From assembly GCF_964199755.1 (NCBI RefSeq), contig NC_133907.1, positions 6,577,001-6,641,000 of the forward strand: a stretch of 64,000 nt of DNA. The letters are read 5' to 3'. Origin of the DNA: Larus michahellis (Eukaryota > Chordata > Aves > Charadriiformes > Laridae). The notes beneath the pieces are model-generated. The model searched no databases. It worked only from the letters and a program-made list of their open reading frames with translations, and had not been told where the DNA came from. How positions within the stretch are numbered: the stretch's first letter is position 1; every line of letters starts with the position of its first letter. This document shows positions 9,901 through 23,946 of the stretch, piece by piece. The position numbers and the translations under genes were made by a program.

Positions 9901-12900
9901 CTGAGCCCGCCAAATAAAACCGCCTCGAAAGAGGGGTTTTTCGCCCCCCCCCCCCCCCCTTCTTTTCAGTTGCACAATAATCTCAACTGCAAGTGTTTAA
10001 TCGCTGGCAGGTTCGGACACAGGGACAAAGCCACCGAGCAGTTTGCCAGCCTCTGTGGCACGCTGGGTGGCGAAGGCGCGTTAGGAAGCCAAGGCAGGAG
10101 GAAGGGATGGTCTTGAACCAAGTCAAGGAGGAGGAAGAGCCAAGGGTTTAAACATGGAACAGAGGTCCAAAAGTATCTTTCTTAAGCAGGTTCCTAAGCT
10201 TCCTGCTTTGCCAGAGGACGCATGGACAACATCTATCTGGGCATCCCGCCTCTGGGGGACAGGGATGTGTTATTCCCATTTCCACTGGTGGGCAGCAATG
10301 GGGTTCCTCTCCCCTGTCCCCCTTTTTGCATTTTATTCCCTCTCAGGATGGGCAGCTCCTACAAGGGAGGCTGTGAAAGGCCACTACCTTTGATCTGACC
10401 TGGGAAAGCTGGGATTTAAAGCTGGGAGTATCGTTACTGTAGTGCAGCCCCATAGTCAATTCACGTAACCCTTTGTTCATAACTGCAGGAAAACCAAAGC
10501 TGAAAAGCTACTCGGTGCCCCAAAATCCACCCTTGGAGAACACTCCAGTGGTGGAGTGCTTGCAATGCTTTTATTCCTCCCCCCCCCCCAACAAGGGTTA
10601 GAGCCTGAGGTGTGGGAGGGGGTCCTAGAAAACATCTTTCATTCACAGTTTTCATCACCTAAAAATTCATCAACCTCAGGAACTGCCCCTGTGCCTTCGG
10701 TTTATCTTACCTCTACAGGGTTATCATTTGGCAGAGAGAGATTTTTTGCCACGTGATAAAAGCAGAGGTAACATTTTAGCAAAAAAAGCCAGTGAAGTTG
10801 TAAATCACCATCTACTTTGGCTTCTGTACAGCAGGTTCAGACTCTGCAGACATTTTTCTTTTACAGAGCCCACAGAGAAAAGCCAGTTATTTCAAGAGAA
10901 AGGAATGCGTTAATGTCTGCACTCTGTAGTTATTCATTAATATTTTTCTTGCACTGCTTCCATAGCTCTAAACACCCTATGCTTCATAAAAGAAAGAAGG
11001 AAAAAAAAATACTGAGGAAAGCCATTAAGCTTTTCATTCCTAAAGCACCAGACTTCAAGACTAGGACACGATTCCATTGATTACTGTGGAAGAAAGATGG
11101 AGCTGGGCCAGCAGCACCCAACATCACGGCAACACGAACAGCCTCCTGCAGAAGGGACGGTCACGTGGGAAGCCTGGGAGCCTTTGTGTTCTATGCAGTG
11201 ATGTGTGTGTGTGCAGGCACGAGCTGTCCCTGCTCCGGCCCAACAGCAAGCCCCGAATACACCTTTGGGGTCGGAATACAGCCAGAGGCCGGGGCCTCTC
11301 CACCACTGAGTCATACCCCTTCTGTCTGCATGACTTCCACCACTAACTGCACATCAGCTGCTTCCCCGGCCGCCCGAGCTAATGACAACCCAGTTGGCAT
11401 TCAGTCGCTGTCCTTTTACAGAGCTTCATTCTGCTCCAAATGATGGCAAAGATTCAAATCATCCAAATAGACTCCGGCTCCTCTGCAAGGAAGGCGAGGC
11501 TCACGGAGTTCTCAAAAGCTACCAGAAGTATCTCAGTTCTCCATGCTTACACTGATCAGGGAAAGAAAAACATCACATACTTTTATTTTTCCTCTTCACA
11601 CAGAAGCCCTACATCTCTCACAGGAGGAATCTCAGGTCCTCTTCTTTCCTAGAGGCGGGAACAGAAGTTCTCTCACAGGCAAACAGAGCAAAAAAGAAAT
11701 CAGGGCTAAACCTGCCCTTGGTGAACACTGCAAACCCCACGGCACTGCTGGTGTGGCTGGGGGGGGGGCGTGCATTTGTTTTGCCACACCCTGGAAAGCG
11801 GGACAGGAAATTAAGTCTCCTGTCTCATGGTACAGCTACTATAAGCGCGGGGTCTAATGAGCTGTTACCACAAACACAGCGGGAAAGAGAAGAGAAAGTG
11901 AGTAAGGGTGAGTTTATGTGACTTATTTATTTACTGATTTATTTTTTCCCCTCATTCTTGGGATAAACAGTAATCCTCCCAAAAACACTAGCAGATTAAA
12001 TCCAGCCATCAGATCAAACCTGCCGGAGGTTGGCAGAGCTATCGTGATGACACCCTCCTGTGTTTCTACTACAACGATAAGAGTACCTGAGAAGAGTACG
12101 TTTCAAGTTTCCCTGGTCAAAGAAAGCTCCTGCAGAGAGGCGTCTCTCAAAGTACGAAGCTGCCTTGGGGAACGCTGGACAATGCTTAGTACAAATCCAA
12201 GAGCAGACTGCAAGCAAAAAGGGGAACACAGATCTGATACGTGCTGTTACAGGGCTGGATTTAGTTCTTTGTATCTATCAAGAAATAAAACTACACTGGT
12301 CAGTCAATGAGGAGGCTCGGAGAAAAGTCAGCTTTAGCAGCAGTGTACAACCATCCACGTTCTTAATGTCTAGGATTTATATTGCAAATCCAGAGCACCC
12401 TGTTCTCATACTGATTGGGAAGATTAATTTTATGGCAATTCAACATAGTTAAGAGAACTCACTGGCTTTTTACTTGCATGTTAATATACTCCTTGAGGGT
12501 CATGTAAAACTGATACAAAGGCTCCTTCAGGTGGACTTCAGCAGCATTATCCAAGACGTGAAATGGAGCAGTTGCAGATCACCAAACCAAGCGTCCTGGA
12601 TTCCACTGAAAGTCTTAAAGAAGGCGGCACTGCAAGACCAGCCAGGTACAGAACCACGTAGAAATGGTCCCTGCCTAAAAGAAGAGAAAATAATTATGGC
12701 AGAGGGAGTTGTACCTCTGGGAGCAGAAGGACAGGACAGAGAGATGAGGAAAGGCTAGCAAATTCACTGCAGGGAAAGGCTAGCCCTGTTCCTTGCCCTC
12801 TGCAAAGCCACAAAGTCTTTTCTGTTCTTGTCCCTCCCTTGGCAGGGAGGGGTGGAACAAACGCCAGTGAAGCTCTGTGGTGCTGTCCTTGTATACTTGT

Positions 12901-15900
12901 TTGAGCATTTCCCTTTCTTCCCCTGGTGTCTTTGGGAGAATTGGGTTGAGACATCGCAGGTCTGATCTGAAAGCCATTGAAGAACCTCCCTCACGTCTTA
13001 TGAAACCGATGGACTGTATTTTTTAAATGGAGCAGGGCTACTGTGGAGCTCTGACCTTTTTCAGTTTCTGCTGCTGCTTAGCCAAGACTTCATTGCCATA
13101 GGGCAGTGCCCTTGGGTTTTGTCATGGATACCCGCTTACTGGTTATTGCAACAACAGCAGATGAAACATCCCTCTCAGAAGCTCTGCAGTTCAATAAGTT
13201 AGCTGGAGAGCAAGGGCCTTACTGTGGGAACTGTTTGGTTTGTTAGTTTTACTAATGCTCAGCCTGGATGCTGGCCACCAGCTAGGCTGCGAACAGTAGC
13301 ATTGCTGGGAGATCTTGAGGGAAGCTGCATGCAGTGGCATTTGGTTTAGGTTATAGCAGGAAATTCTGCATCTGGGCCCTTTGTCTCAGATTTTCTGCTT
13401 TGATGCCCTGAACACACCATGACCATTGCTTAACTCAGAGCTGCTGCTGCAACAAGAATTAAAAAATAAAATTTCTCTTCCATGATGCAGGAGGTGGTGT
13501 TTCTCACAGGTAGCCCCCTGGGAGCTGTGTGTGTAAATGTCCCAGTCAACCAGACCGTAGCCAGTCTTGGCAGGGCGTGCGGGGGAGCTGGGGTGACAAC
13601 GCGCGGCGGGTGCAGCAGAGCTGGTTGGGCCTGCCAACCGGGGATTGTCACAGTCTGACAGCAGGGAGCTGCGCTGGTTTCTGAGCGATGAAAATACTGC
13701 CCTCGATTAGGATGGTGACTTGTTTTCTGGCATGGCTGGCATCTATACCAAAGAGTTTTGTCATCGTCAGTATTGTAATGTCTTGGCCTAAAGCAATGGT
13801 AACCCTCGCCTTTCCTGTGGCCTTGGGGATGATCGCTCTTTGGCCTATTAGTCAATAAACTAATGAAAAGTGCTGTCATGTTCATACTGCAACTAAATTA
13901 TGCAACAAATCCATGAAATCCTTCGCTAGTTGATTTCATTTTTTTCTGTACTTTGTAGGAGAAGACAGGAAAGGGATAATAAAGGTTAGAAACAGAAAGC
14001 AAACAACTTGTGTCTGTTTCTGGACCAGAAGTTTCTATCCAGGTTTTCTACTACAACTCCATTGATAGTAAGTAATGGTGAGGAGAAGCTGTAAGGCAGA
14101 GAGGTCTGTTTTCCTGCTATTGACGGCATTAGGTGATGTGAAAAGAACGTTAAATATGTAGGCCAAAATACTGCCATTTCCTCAAGTTTACCTTTGGTGA
14201 TGCCATGGAGGAAGACTCTCTTCAGGAACAGGCTCAGGTATCCCCAAATCTGAGGGGCAGGGCGTGGGGAGAAGGGAGAGAAAGATGAAGAGAGAAAACC
14301 ACTAGTCATCGTCTGCTAAACAAAACCTCCGATAAAGATATTCGTCCTTTCCTGAATTTCTGCGGAGAAATTATGGCTCTTTTTAATGGAAATTTTGTCC
14401 CAGCTCCCTCAGGCTGGGATTTAATTATTGAACAAAAGGGGTTTCCTCCCTGAAAAAGTTTTTTAGAAAAAACATTTGAGTCAAACTGCAAAGCTCACAT
14501 CTCAAAATAGTTTCACTATTCACTATAAACTAAAAATGTTTTCACTATTTCAATTTTATGTTGTACTTTGGGAAAACATTAACTCTAACTTCATACTTTT
14601 TCTAGCATTTTGAAAACCACAAACTACATTTTCAAATGAGCAAGAAATAATTTTGTGTTCTTTAAAGGAGGAAAGCAGAAAATTTTAGGCATTTTGAAAC
14701 AGCATTAATAATTTATTTGATTTTTTTCCAAATTTTTGTTGAGCTGTTAAAGATAAGTGATATTTTCTGATTTAAAAAAAAAAAAAGAAAAGAAAATGCC
14801 AGAAGGTCCTAACTATCTCTGCCTGAGCTGCCATCGCGTGACCTTTTCATGGGATTGCATGTGACATTGGTAGCACAAACTGAGCAGGCACCGTCCACCC
14901 GCTCCAACGAGGGAATGGTCAGGACACTGAAGAACATTAAACAAGATGTCTTAGCTCTGGGACATGCAACATAGTTGTATGGGCAAAAGGGACATTCTTA
15001 ACAGCTAACAAAAAGTGAAGTTGGTAGCACTGGGTCCGACCTCAGGTGGGCCCTTTCTATCCAGGTGAGCACACCCAGGTCTCACCCATCTGGATCACCT
15101 CCACACCTGGTGGTGTCCTATTCTGCAGGCTGCTGTATTTTAGACCTTAACTAATACAGACTCTTCTGTCTTGTCACATCTCATGAGATAAATAATCCGT
15201 CTAGTCTGGTATCACCCTTCCCATTTCTGATACTTTTTAGAAGGTATTTAATGCCTGCAATGAACCTGGACAGGTGCAGAACACCATACACACACCAAAA
15301 AAAAAGATAATCGGCATGATATTAATTAACCTTCTTTAAAGGTTTAGTTAGAAACTTGCAGAGCCTTCTAGTTACCATGTGAACTCAAATACACAAGGCA
15401 GCAAAGATTCGTTGCCATGGCTTTGAACAGGGTATGAACACAACTGAACTGTCAAGACATCAAAACAACATATCATCACTGGATACAAAAGCTATATCCA
15501 CGAAGCCTGGAAGTATTTAAAAAGAAAAACACAGTTACCTGGACTGAGACCTGGGCAGAATGATTCCAGCTTCTACGTGATCTCAAAAGGCCTAAAACAC
15601 GCCTTTTACAAAAAACTCAGTTACCACACTGCCACCAAAGGGCAGCCCAGTCCCAGACTGCAAGGGGCAAAGCTCACTCAGGTGATGCCATCCAGTTCCT
15701 TATAATACAACACCCACGTCCCATCAGCTGGAGCACCGCAGTCTGCTGATGAGGAAAAGCCTTCAATAGCTCAACAGGCAATTGCCAGCAACACGATGTC
15801 CCCAACATTGCAGCAGGACAATGACATCAGCTGAACATGACAGCTGAAACAAAGGCAGGCCATTTCCCACTAAATCACACGGACCAGTTACAACATCATG

Positions 15901-18900
15901 CTTTCAGTTAGTGGCTAAGCACACAGAGAAGAGCATGACAATAAAGAGGGTATGTATCGCACGCATTCTCACAAAGACAGAAAAAGGTTGATAGATCAGT
16001 TTTCCGTATTTTTGAAGTAAAGTCAAGCTCATGAATGAAGCCTACGGATTGGTACTAAATCAGGAAATGCATTCTACTTCTTGCAGGATTATTTTCCTTT
16101 TGCCAGCCTGGGGGGTGCCAAGGCCAGTCCTACCTCAAAGGACATTTTCATCAACCTACAAGAAGAAAAAACAAGTCTGTTTCCTTACCAGAAGGACAGC
16201 TCTGACAGCACTGTCCATGAAGATAAGGAGGCTTAGTAAGAGCAAGATAGTAGCAAGTAAGTTCTCAGGTAACTCCATGATAGGAAAGTTACTACTGGGG
16301 AACTTTTTGCTGCGCCAAGCCGCGTTCAGAATAGCCTGGAGACTTCAGTCATCTTCTCTTTCATTTCCTCACTGCTGCCGGCAGGACCACCAAAGAAAGG
16401 TGCTGAGATGATGAACCAGATGACCTAAGCCATTGTGAAAGACATCAGTCAGCATTACAGAACGACTCGAACTGCATCACACAGCCTATGGTTGAACAAA
16501 AGCTCGATAGGAGAAGGGTTCAATGAAAAAGGTTTTGCTAAGCTGTTCTCTTTTAATAGACGTTTCCCTTCTTTCTGTGTTTTTGTGAAAAGCCGTTTCA
16601 GTCCAGTGAATGCGTTTCTGAAATGCTACATACTAATGTTTGAAGTCTGACAAAGTTCAACAGGTGTAAACTTGTTCTTCACGAATATATAGGTTCTGTT
16701 CCATAAATTAAACATTAACGCATAAAGAAGCGGTTAGTCTGCAACCCTGCTGCTTTAGACTATGAATGAATAATATGTCAAAAAAGGAGACCTCCAAGGA
16801 AAAGAGTCAGATGTCTGCAGAAAACAATTACCTGTCAGTAAGTGATATCTGTCCTTTTGAGTCCATATAAATCCCACTCCACGTTACAGTGGGAGCATGG
16901 CAGACAGCTGTCCTTCCAAAGGAAAAAAAAAAAAGATTGTATTTTAACCCTGGTTTTAGTCATTTGAGAACAGTTTGAGCTGCTGCATTATTTCTGCACT
17001 TTACTGAGTACAATAATCATGGTCCATTCTAAAGAAAACGTATCTCCCCTTGCTGTAGATTAGCTGTATCGTGGGCCAGCAGAGAAGGATGACTGAACCA
17101 GCTGACAGCGGCTCAGAAAAGGACATTTGAACTTACACCTTTCTGGGAGATGGCACAACTGTGATGAAATACCTTGGGAGGGTGTGAAGAAAATCCGTTG
17201 CTTGAGTTTTGCTTCTAGCGTTCCCAGGAACTGAGCATCATCATTCTCCTTATCTGCTACAGCAAACCAGAGAATGCAGAACTACTAATGATTTGCATTT
17301 AAGAAACACTCACGACAGAAAGCATTCGGTATCAAACTACAGAGCATTTGTTAATACACCATAAAGTAAGAGAGGAGAGACTCAACTGACCCGGGTATTT
17401 AACAGGCAAGTCTCCAGCATTTTTCTGTTACTACAACAAACTCATTATTGGCTCTCAGCATATACAGACTTCACATGTATGAGGCAGTTATTGCCTGCAG
17501 AAGATATACTGGAGAGTAAAGGGTAAACTTTCCCTATTCACAGTTAAGAGCGTTACCTTAATCTTTTATCTAGGCCTGCTTTTCAGTGGCACTTGATACA
17601 GGAGCTATACGAAACACTTCCTTGAATACATAAAGCCAGAGATTGAGTTACACGATTGAAGATCTATGCCGCTAGTAAGACAAAAGCTCCTATATTACCT
17701 GGCACATGCCTGCTAAATTATTGAAGTGTCTCTTCAGACTGAATATATTCACCGGATAATTAGTCAACAGAAGAAAACGGTCTCCCTTTACAAAGCTAAT
17801 GTTGACAGGTATTGTATCTTTTATGCGCTGTAACAAAAAGTATTTGCCAAACTGATGCAACACAAACATTTGGAATCGCTGTGTCAATGCGAAAGCGTTC
17901 CTGCGGTGCACGGCCCCTCTGCGCTATCGCCTCAGTCTTGTATTACCTTGCGAGTCCTGAACAGCGTGAATTCCCTTTACCTAATGTGCCGCTGTCCCCA
18001 TCTCAAAAGCAGGTAAAGGGTACAAATACAAGCAGATTTGCTTTGCATTTGAGGAACGAGCGCGATCGAACTGAAATAGCTGTCGGCCCGACTCCCGCCC
18101 TGTGCAATGCCACCTCTGCTGCCGTGTCCGTTGGGGGACGCTGGGGCAGAGCTGGCAGATCATTACCATTTCGAATTCATAACGCCTGTAGTTGCGATAT
18201 CCCAGCCTGCCACTCCAGCGGCTGCATTCCCATGAGCTCCTTTCCTCATGCAGATTCTTGGGAACACAGGCTACGCCGTGTGTACACAGAACATACCGCA
18301 CAATGAGAAACCTGGCCAGCTGATGCATGGTTTATCCTGACCTGGCAAGGGAAGAACAGGAGCAGTTTCCACACTTAAAATGGCTCTCCTATGGCTGAGA
18401 GCAGCAGGATGGCCCCTGTACTGCCTGGAAATAAGCCTAAGCTTACCCGGAAATAAGAAAAGATGCTTGAACAAGAGCTGTAGGATGAAATACACAGTTC
18501 TACCAACTCCAACTCACAGCCAGAGGTGTGCAAAGACAACATTTTGTCATTGCAGATATTACTGGGGTTTTTTAGGTTTAAACTACACCTGTCACCTGAT
18601 ACTAAGGGGACAGACAGGTTCTTTTAGGGATCCTTGGCAGAATGATGACGGCACTAAATTGTAGTTGCAGTTAAAGCTTTATTTTCTTAACAGGATATTA
18701 TGATTCGTATAGGACAGAATTTAGGATCAAAATGGCACAGGATTTCTACAAGCAGAATCAATGTAGTACCATCTATAAGTAGCATAATACAGAATTTTTA
18801 ATACAACCTATGATTTCTAATCACTGGGACCCTCTGCAGATCGGGTCGGATCTTAATACACAGTTTGCTGTATCAATAGACAATCACAATCCAGACTCGA

Positions 18901-21900
18901 AAATCATGTAAAAGAATAGGAATCACTCACGCAATCTTCAGAGAGGATGCGGACAAGGCGGCGGCGTCCCTGACCACAGGTCTCACTGTCCAGCAGCAGT
19001 TCAGGTCCAAGTTTCCAACTTAGGGCTTGTAACCGCTTGATTTTACAGCCAGTGCTCTGGGTGCTGTTACGCTCCCCGTTCTGTGCTGGGGACATCACTG
19101 CCACCTGGCTGGCCTGGTGCCTGCGACCTTCAAGGCCAGCAAGGAATGGAGTCACCAGCCTGGCGCCCAGGAATCTTAAGGCCAGCATGGAGGGGAAGAA
19201 GAAATCCATTTGATTCATCTACTTGGTTCACAGGACCTTCAGGGCCTGCTAACGAGGGAAAGGGAACGAATACTTGACCCTCTGGGTCACAGAGAATGGC
19301 TGCCTGCCTTATAAAATGGTGTTAGTTATGCTAACCACATTACCAGGGGTTGGAAGCAGGCACTAGCAGTCACATATGTCCCAGGGACAAAATAGCTACA
19401 TGGGGTAAATAAGGAATTTAAAACATACTCAAATCCTGTAATTCAAGAGTATTTCTCCCTTTCATCAGCTTGTGCATTTCCCAGCTTTGAAAATGCAAAT
19501 AAAAAAAGACATTACATTTCAAGTATTTGGAAAAATGTGCCCTTGTTTTTAAGTAACTTGTCACTGAGCTTGTTTTCTAGTGAAGTATTTTTATTGGCTT
19601 TTTTTCTTTCTTCCTTCAAGAAACCCAGTTTAGAAGAAAAAAAAATAGTTGCTTACCAGTTTTAAACCTACGGTTTCCTATGATAGTGTGAAAGCTAGTC
19701 TAAGTTATTAAGATTTGTCTTAGAAAGGGAAGTTAATTAGAATGCTAGTAGCCAATAGTCCAGCTCATACACTAACTTACTCAGCTCCACTCTCACTTAA
19801 TTCTGGACTCTTGTCTGGTCCCCAAACATGCTACCAACACCTTTAACACTCCCTAGGTCCCCAACACTGTCCAATGTTCAGTACAGATGTCTCTCTGAGC
19901 AGCTAAAAGAGCATCTCATAGTTTGTTCTAAAAAGGTCTTGGTTTATATTTATGGATAGATATCACGTACACGCCTGTAAAACTCAAATTAAAAAGTATT
20001 TCCATCTTGTATGTATCGCCTTCCATTCTCTGAGGATCTGGGGATAGCTTGTATTACAAATAACTGTATTTTATATTATAGCACACGTGCAGCAGCTCCG
20101 CATGGCATTGCCTGCTCCACAGAGAACTCCACTGGAGCCCAGGGAGCAGCAGTCCATGGATGCTGCTGCCGGAAAGCTTTGGTTAAGAAGCCATCAATGC
20201 TGCCATCGCCTGGCGTAACAGGAGATTTACAGCAACAGCTTTAAACAACACATTTTGAGTGTTTCGTGCATACTGCAACTGCTAGTGTAGAAAATTTTAT
20301 GAAGGAATTGTTTTTATTCTGAATTTGTTCCATTTGCTATTTTGTGTTGCAGCACCAGATGATGATGATTCTCACCCGGCTGCTGAACAACCTGGGGGAA
20401 ATGCTGTACGTAGCGAACCTCCACCAAAAACTTTGTCGAAGTTAATGCCAGACTACAAATGATACTTAGATAGAGAATCTGGAGATGTAAAAAACAAGCA
20501 GTATAAACCTTAACATTTCATTTTGCCCTGGTTCATCTCTACAAACAGCAACAGCAAAACACCAAACAAGTAAGTGGCTTCCATCATTTCAAAGGTAGTG
20601 TAAACCTTTTGAGACTGGTTTGACACAATTCCTTATAGCAGACAGCTGCCCAAATGCCTTGTCTGCAAACAGCACTTAATCACAGTTAAATTGAATTAGG
20701 ACTAAGCAATAGTTTTACTGAAATTTCCCACATAGACCTAACCCCACCTCTATCCCAAATCCATACTTCTCTGGAGAATGACTCAACCCATTTCCCTAGC
20801 CTCGGAGCTAGGCTGGAGTACTCACCAATTCAGCTATTGCATTTCATCTGACAGATGGTAGATTAAGATACTGTCTGACTGCTCGCCATTGTGCAAATGC
20901 ATCTGTCTTTCATTTCTGAAAGGCTTTAGCAGACAAACTTATTGTCAATTGCTTAGTTTTCCAAAATACACTTTATTAAACTAACATACAAGGCCACTGA
21001 CGTGAGACTAGCAGGAGGAAGCTTAAGACAGCTTAACTGAAAATATTTATAAAAAGTCCCCATTTTGGGGGGCTTAACTGAATTGCTCTTTATGCCAAAG
21101 ATTATTTTTCTGCAATAAAACACAAACATCGACAACAAACCTCCAAAAAAGTTAATGAAAATCAGTTATTTTATAAATCTAACGTTCCTACGGTTAGCTT
21201 TGGGCACACACATTAGAATCTTACGTTCTACTTCATTTAGTTTTTTGGGGCAGGTAACTGTCATAGAATAGCAAGTTAATACATTTCCAGAATGTGCGCT
21301 AACACATATTTGTGTGGGAATATGAATAAGCTCTCACTACATGTTTGATGCTGGAAAGGTAACAGCTGCGTGTGCTTTACAGGAGAACCTCACAGTAATT
21401 CCAGGGAGGAGTAAATTGCCAATGCATTCTCTTAGCTTGGGTAATGGGAAACAAATCAGTTCAAAGTTTGACTCTGTCCTCCCAATTGAATATAATGTGC
21501 ACAGCAATGTAATGGAAAATTCGCCCTTCTAAAATTAGTCTGAGCAATTAATGTGATGACTACATAATTCTGAAACCTCAGACAGGTAAAAAGAACTTGA
21601 TTCCAACAGGAGAGTAAGTACTCAACATATTAATACAGAACTGTATTACCAAACAAGAGACTTACCAGTGCTGGCTTCATAATGAAAATATATTTTGGCA
21701 AAACTTAGTATCCACTGAAGTAGGTGCAACTCCATTGGATCCAGTAGCAATGTACCTGCTGAACTAGAGTGAATCTATTTTCTCATCATACATCGTTAAG
21801 TATTTAAACAAAGAAACAGATTTTTCCATTCTCCCCTGTTTACACCAGTGGGAGCTCCGCACACAGGAGATTACTATTTTTATTTTTCTTTGCTATCAGT

Positions 21901-22669
21901 GACATACTAACCTTGAGCCTGCAATTGCTTGGTGGCATTCCTTTGACTGGGAAGTATGGAAAAATGTGCTAACAACCAAAGATTACAGCATAACAATCAC
22001 AAGCTTTTATTAAAAAAAAAAAAAAAAATAATCAACAAAACCTAAAGAAGTGTTTGAGCAAATGACCGGCTACTGATATAACTGCTGGGAACTCTTTCCT
22101 ATCTTAAAGAAAACAAAGAGTCCATGAATGTGAAATCTAAAACCATGTAAAACACGGGGTTTTTTTCCTTGCTACTTCTATCTTGAGAAATAAAACCCAG
22201 AATAGAGCATCTCTGAACAACAGCAGAGTATATTGCATGGACTTTGCTCAACTATGCAACTATAAGACCATACCAAACAAGAAATGCAGCCCCAAGAAAA
22301 TCTGCTGAACATCATAGAGAGAAGATTCAGAAGTTAAAGGACCATCAGGCTATAGAGCGTTTGAAGATAGTATGATTCATTTGTACTAATGACAAACTGT
22401 CAGGTGTTTGGCTGTTGAGATAGCAAGGAACTTGATTAATTCTTATAAAACAAAAGGCCTTTCACACTAGTCCTCTTAATTGTTTGACGCAAAACCACAG
22501 GAATTATTAATAAAGAAACAGGAACTGGGGAATGCATTAGATTTCCAGCTTAAGCAGCTGGAGGAAAAGTACTTTGCTTTCAGAAAATGTATCTGAATTA
22601 CAGTGAAAGGACAAGATGCTGCTTTTAGAAGGTTTATAATAACCTTGCCCATGTTATTATAATAGAACT
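9901..22669. other. Intergenic region between RBM38 and RAE1, no supported gene
   Basis: About 12.8 kb lie between the RBM38 promoter and the RAE1 polyadenylation signals. No exon with recognisable protein similarity was found on either strand. Contents noted: C runs at about 9946-9959 and 10579-10589, a G run at about 11760-11768, a short TG run near 11202-11214, A runs near 14774-14785, 16922-16934 and 22012-22028, a 151-codon open frame (13430-13885, minus) and an exon-like open frame (18931-19218, minus), both treated under findings. A GC-enriched patch with several CpGs lies at about 17880-18330. Regulatory elements are likely but cannot be named from sequence alone. Confidence 0.6.
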
Positions 22670-22687
22670 TTTGAATATAAAAAAGCA

Positions 22688-23946
22688 TTTATTAAAAATT
22701 TTATTTGAAATGTAGCATGAATCCATAACCATAAGTGTTACACCATACAGTTTTACAGAGAATTTGTACAATAGGACAGGTATTTCTATACATGCGCCCC
22801 CTCGTTTTTATTTAGTCGTTATCAAACAATAGTGAAACAGGAATAATAAGCATTCACTTCCAAAAAGAAAACTTTGGCATGTATACAACTGGCTAGTTAA
22901 GAGTAAACAGCAGTAGATTCAAGTCAGAAAGAGACCCACTTGTTTTGTTTCACAGCATTTTTGATCAGGATGAAACTCACCAGCACTATTTTCTAGTTAT
23001 TACAAAAATGAGTACTTTTTTTTTTTTTCAGTCCAGAACCCCCTGTTAAGGGACAAAAGCCATGTTAAGAGAGATGTAAACAAACCAACTTTTAACTCTA
23101 AAAGGTGTCAGTTTTAAAGCAGTTCAGGCCACAAGTATTTTGCACACACTGGTTTGGTCATAAAACAAAACAAAACCGTTAATGGTTTGCTTAGATTACT
23201 TAACTATATATCACTTGGCACAACCGGCAATTTCTCCTTCAAATAGAATAAACATGAGTGTCATTGGCTAAAAAGTCACGTCCATTGCTAGAGTCTAAGA
23301 AAAAACTAAAGCAGAATTTGCACTGTGCCCATCTTCTGTCTCGAGTTTCTGTCACTGCTATTGGCCACTTACATACCTACCAAATTCATTCAAAAAACGA
23401 GGGAAAACAACTTGCAAGGCATTTCTTCCTGGCATACAGAAGACAATATTCCCATTTTAAAAATCAGAAAGCAACAAAAGAACCCCTGAATAATAAGTAA
23501 TAAGCCTCCTTTGAGAAGAATTACTTGCAATTCTTCAAGTACTTACAAAAAATACAGTATTTATACAACTTCTCCAGAACAATTAACATATTTTAATGTA
23601 GTACTAATAAAATAAATCCATAGATACAAATGGTTGCAATTCTAAGCAGGAATATCTAGCCCAGATTTAGATTCTGCTGCAGTTTTATTATTGCTGTGGA
23701 ACAGGCAGTGGATAAGTCATACGAATATTAGCCTCTCTTTCTTACACACATCGGAGTATCTAATTTGAAAAATGTTCTCCAGCAAGTTAGAATACATTTA
23801 ATGTAATTTTTACAGTTCCTGCTAAATGTTATCGATCCAAAGTTGACTGAACCGTGGTGCAACAGGGCACAAATGGCAGAAGAGCAGTGGAGTAGAGGCA
23901 GGAATGGCAGAAAACAGTAGAGTAACACAAGTCAGACTCATACTCA
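22688..23946 (-). other. RAE1: RAE1 3' UTR and polyadenylation signals
   Basis: From the TAG stop the transcript continues left about 1.25 kb. Two AATAAA hexamers on the minus strand, at 22700-22705 and 22688-22693, are the best polyadenylation signals. An earlier site cannot be excluded. The UTR is AT-rich with short homopolymer runs (T run at about 23018-23029 on plus). No coding sequence was seen. Confidence 0.65.
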
